5,336 bases of DNA from a bacterium (lineage in GTDB: Bacteria; Patescibacteriota; Minisyncoccia; 2-02-FULL-40-12; IGHO2-12-FULL-4): assembly GCA_030695705.1 (NCBI GenBank), contig JAUYPS010000032.1, forward strand, positions 1 through 5,336, written 5' to 3'. Of the stretch, positions 4,335 to 5,336 are shown piece after piece; positions within the stretch are counted from its first letter, which is position 1; every line of letters starts with the position of its first letter. Below the pieces are notes generated by a model that saw nothing but the letters and a program-made list of their open reading frames with translations, was not told where the DNA came from and ran no database searches. The translations under genes and the position numbers were made by a program.

Positions 4335-5183
4335 ATGAGTAATAGACCTAAAATAGGGGGACATGTATCTACCGCGGGAGGATTGTTCAATGCTTTCCCC
4401 AATGCCGAAAAAATTGGAGCGGAAACGGTCCAAATTTTCGGTGCTTCTCCCCGTCAGTGGCTAGTTAGGATGCCTAGCGACAAAGATGTGACAGAATATC
4501 ATCGTCTCAGAAAAGAAAGCAAAGTCGAGTCGGTTTATCTGCATGGCGCTTATCTTCCTAATCTGGCCAGTCCGGATGAGAGTATTTTTGCCAAATCGGT
4601 GGAAAATTTGCGGGCGCATTTTGAAATTGCCTCCCGGCTCGATGCTCAAGGATTAATTTTTCACGTGGGCTCCGGGAAAGAAACATCCAAAGAAGAGGGG
4701 ATGAAGCAGGCGATTGAAGCCATGCAGGAAATTTTAAAAAACGTGCCAGGGCAAACCAAACTGATAATGGAAAATTCGGCCAGCGGAAAGAAAATTGGGG
4801 CGTGGCCGGAAGAAATGCGGATTATGATGGAGGGGATCAACTCTCCGCGAATAAAGATATGTATTGATACCGCCCATGCTTTTGAGGCGGGTTTGATTGA
4901 GCATTATACTCCGGGAGGAGTTAAGAAATTTTTTGATGCTTGGGATAAAGCGGTGGGTATAGAAAATATCGTGGCTTTTCATGTGAATGATTCCAAAACC
5001 GTTTTTAACTCCCACCACGACCGGCATGAAAATATCGGCCAAGGGCATATCGGGCTGGAAGGATTTAAAAATTTTGCCAAAGAAAAAAGGACTTGGGACA
5101 AAGACTGGCTTCTAGAAGTACCCGGATTTGATAATATGGGGCCCGATAAAAAGAATATAGAGATTTTGAAGTCACTATTTTAA
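4335..5183 (+). CDS. nfo: Endonuclease IV (AP endonuclease, TIM barrel, tri-zinc)
   Basis: A 282-residue protein, full length for the family. It opens with KIGGHVSTAGGL and GAETVQIF(28-35)...SPRQW. All nine metal ligands known for endonuclease IV are present at the expected spacing: H70, H110, E146, D178, H181, H216, D229, H231 and E261. Signature stretches include HVGSGK (110-115), CIDTAHAFEAG (176-186), FHVNDSK (215-221), DRHENIGQGHIG (229-240) and LLEVPG (259-264). It cleaves the backbone 5' of abasic sites, the step after uracil removal, so it pairs with the glycosylase gene upstream. There is no Shine-Dalgarno near the ATG; the nearest AGGAGG (4301-4306) is 28 nt away, within the closing arm of repeat copy C. 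TATTCT or TATTTT (4320-4330) could serve as a -10 for a leaderless or near-leaderless message, but no -35 is convincing. Confidence 0.97.
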   Translation: MSNRPKIGGHVSTAGGLFNAFPNAEKIGAETVQIFGASPRQWLVRMPSDKDVTEYHRLRKESKVESVYLHGAYLPNLASPDESIFAKSVENLRAHFEIASRLDAQGLIFHVGSGKETSKEEGMKQAIEAMQEILKNVPGQTKLIMENSASGKKIGAWPEEMRIMMEGINSPRIKICIDTAHAFEAGLIEHYTPGGVKKFFDAWDKAVGIENIVAFHVNDSKTVFNSHHDRHENIGQGHIGLEGFKNFAKEKRTWDKDWLLEVPGFDNMGPDKKNIEILKSLF

Positions 5184-5186
5184 ATT

Positions 5187-5336
5187 TGCATCACTCGTCC
5201 CCATTGCTTTTTCCGGACGCTCGTTTCCCCAGCGAGGAAACTTCGCTCATTGCGGGCTGTGGATTCGGAAACCGACCCCGCTGACTGCTTTATATCTTAT
5301 TCGAAGACGAATGGGCTATAAAGCAGTCAGCTCTGC
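5187..5336 (+). repeat. Folded repeat element, copy B (cut by the window end)
   Basis: From 5207 it repeats copy A: the first 20 bases (5207-5226) are identical to 3947-3966 and contain CCGGACGCTCG. H1 is GTTTCC/GGAAAC (5223-5228/5236-5241), one pair shorter than in A on both sides, with CCAGCG in the loop. CTGTGGATT (5257-5265) is the 5' half of P1. P2 is reduced to TCGG-AAA-CCGA (5265-5275). P3 has 15 perfect pairs (5280-5294/5317-5331), almost unrelated in sequence to A's arms, yet capped by the same TCTT/GGGC internal loop and ATTCG...CGAAT mini-hairpin. The left edge is uncertain because the partner arm of P0 would lie outside the window. Confidence 0.75.

Noticed and set aside
3929..5336. 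CRISPR array
   Set aside because: Only three copies, in mixed orientation, far apart, about 170-220 bases long, with a gene between them; no short regular direct repeats and spacers.

Overview
The window looks like a piece of a small-genome bacterial chromosome, most probably Patescibacteria/CPR (Parcubacteria-like). This is inferred from the kinds of genes, above all a family-4-like uracil-DNA glycosylase with 'NIVKDRPP..NRDP', and from short genes on moderately AT-rich DNA. Several genes also appear to be transcribed without a leader. UGA is used as a normal stop (end of the glycosylase gene), which argues against the UGA-recoding Gracilibacteria/Absconditabacteria.

Layout. 1-277: 3' part of an unrecognised gene carrying a perfect 17-bp hairpin with two DnaA-box-like ends. 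231-731 (minus): C39-like cysteine peptidase, converging on and overlapping the first gene. 732-845: divergent promoter region. 846-2312: two-gene unit of a membrane-anchored DM13 protein and a VKOR-type membrane thiol oxidoreductase with an extra C-terminal membrane domain. 2323-2705: self-contained strong transcription unit (consensus-like promoter, strong Shine-Dalgarno, terminator) for an 84-residue protein ending in Gly-Gly-Arg-Cys. 2686-3255: a second small unit encoding an unrecognised 154-residue protein; its promoter appears nested in the preceding terminator. 3259-3292: perfect 34-bp palindrome. 3335-3928: uracil-DNA glycosylase. 3929-4323: 400 bases without a credible gene, filled by two large folded elements. 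4335-5183: endonuclease IV. 5187-5336: a third folded element cut by the window end.

The glycosylase and endonuclease IV form a base-excision-repair pair: one removes uracil and the other incises the resulting abasic site. The DM13/VKOR pair points to envelope redox or disulfide chemistry.

The most interesting signal is the folded element family (A at 3929-4149 plus, C at 4156-4323 minus, B at 5187-5336 plus). A and B share exact sequence blocks and an identical apical hairpin motif, while their supporting stems differ in sequence yet stay complementary. That is the pattern expected when a folded single strand is under selection. I do not recognise the family.
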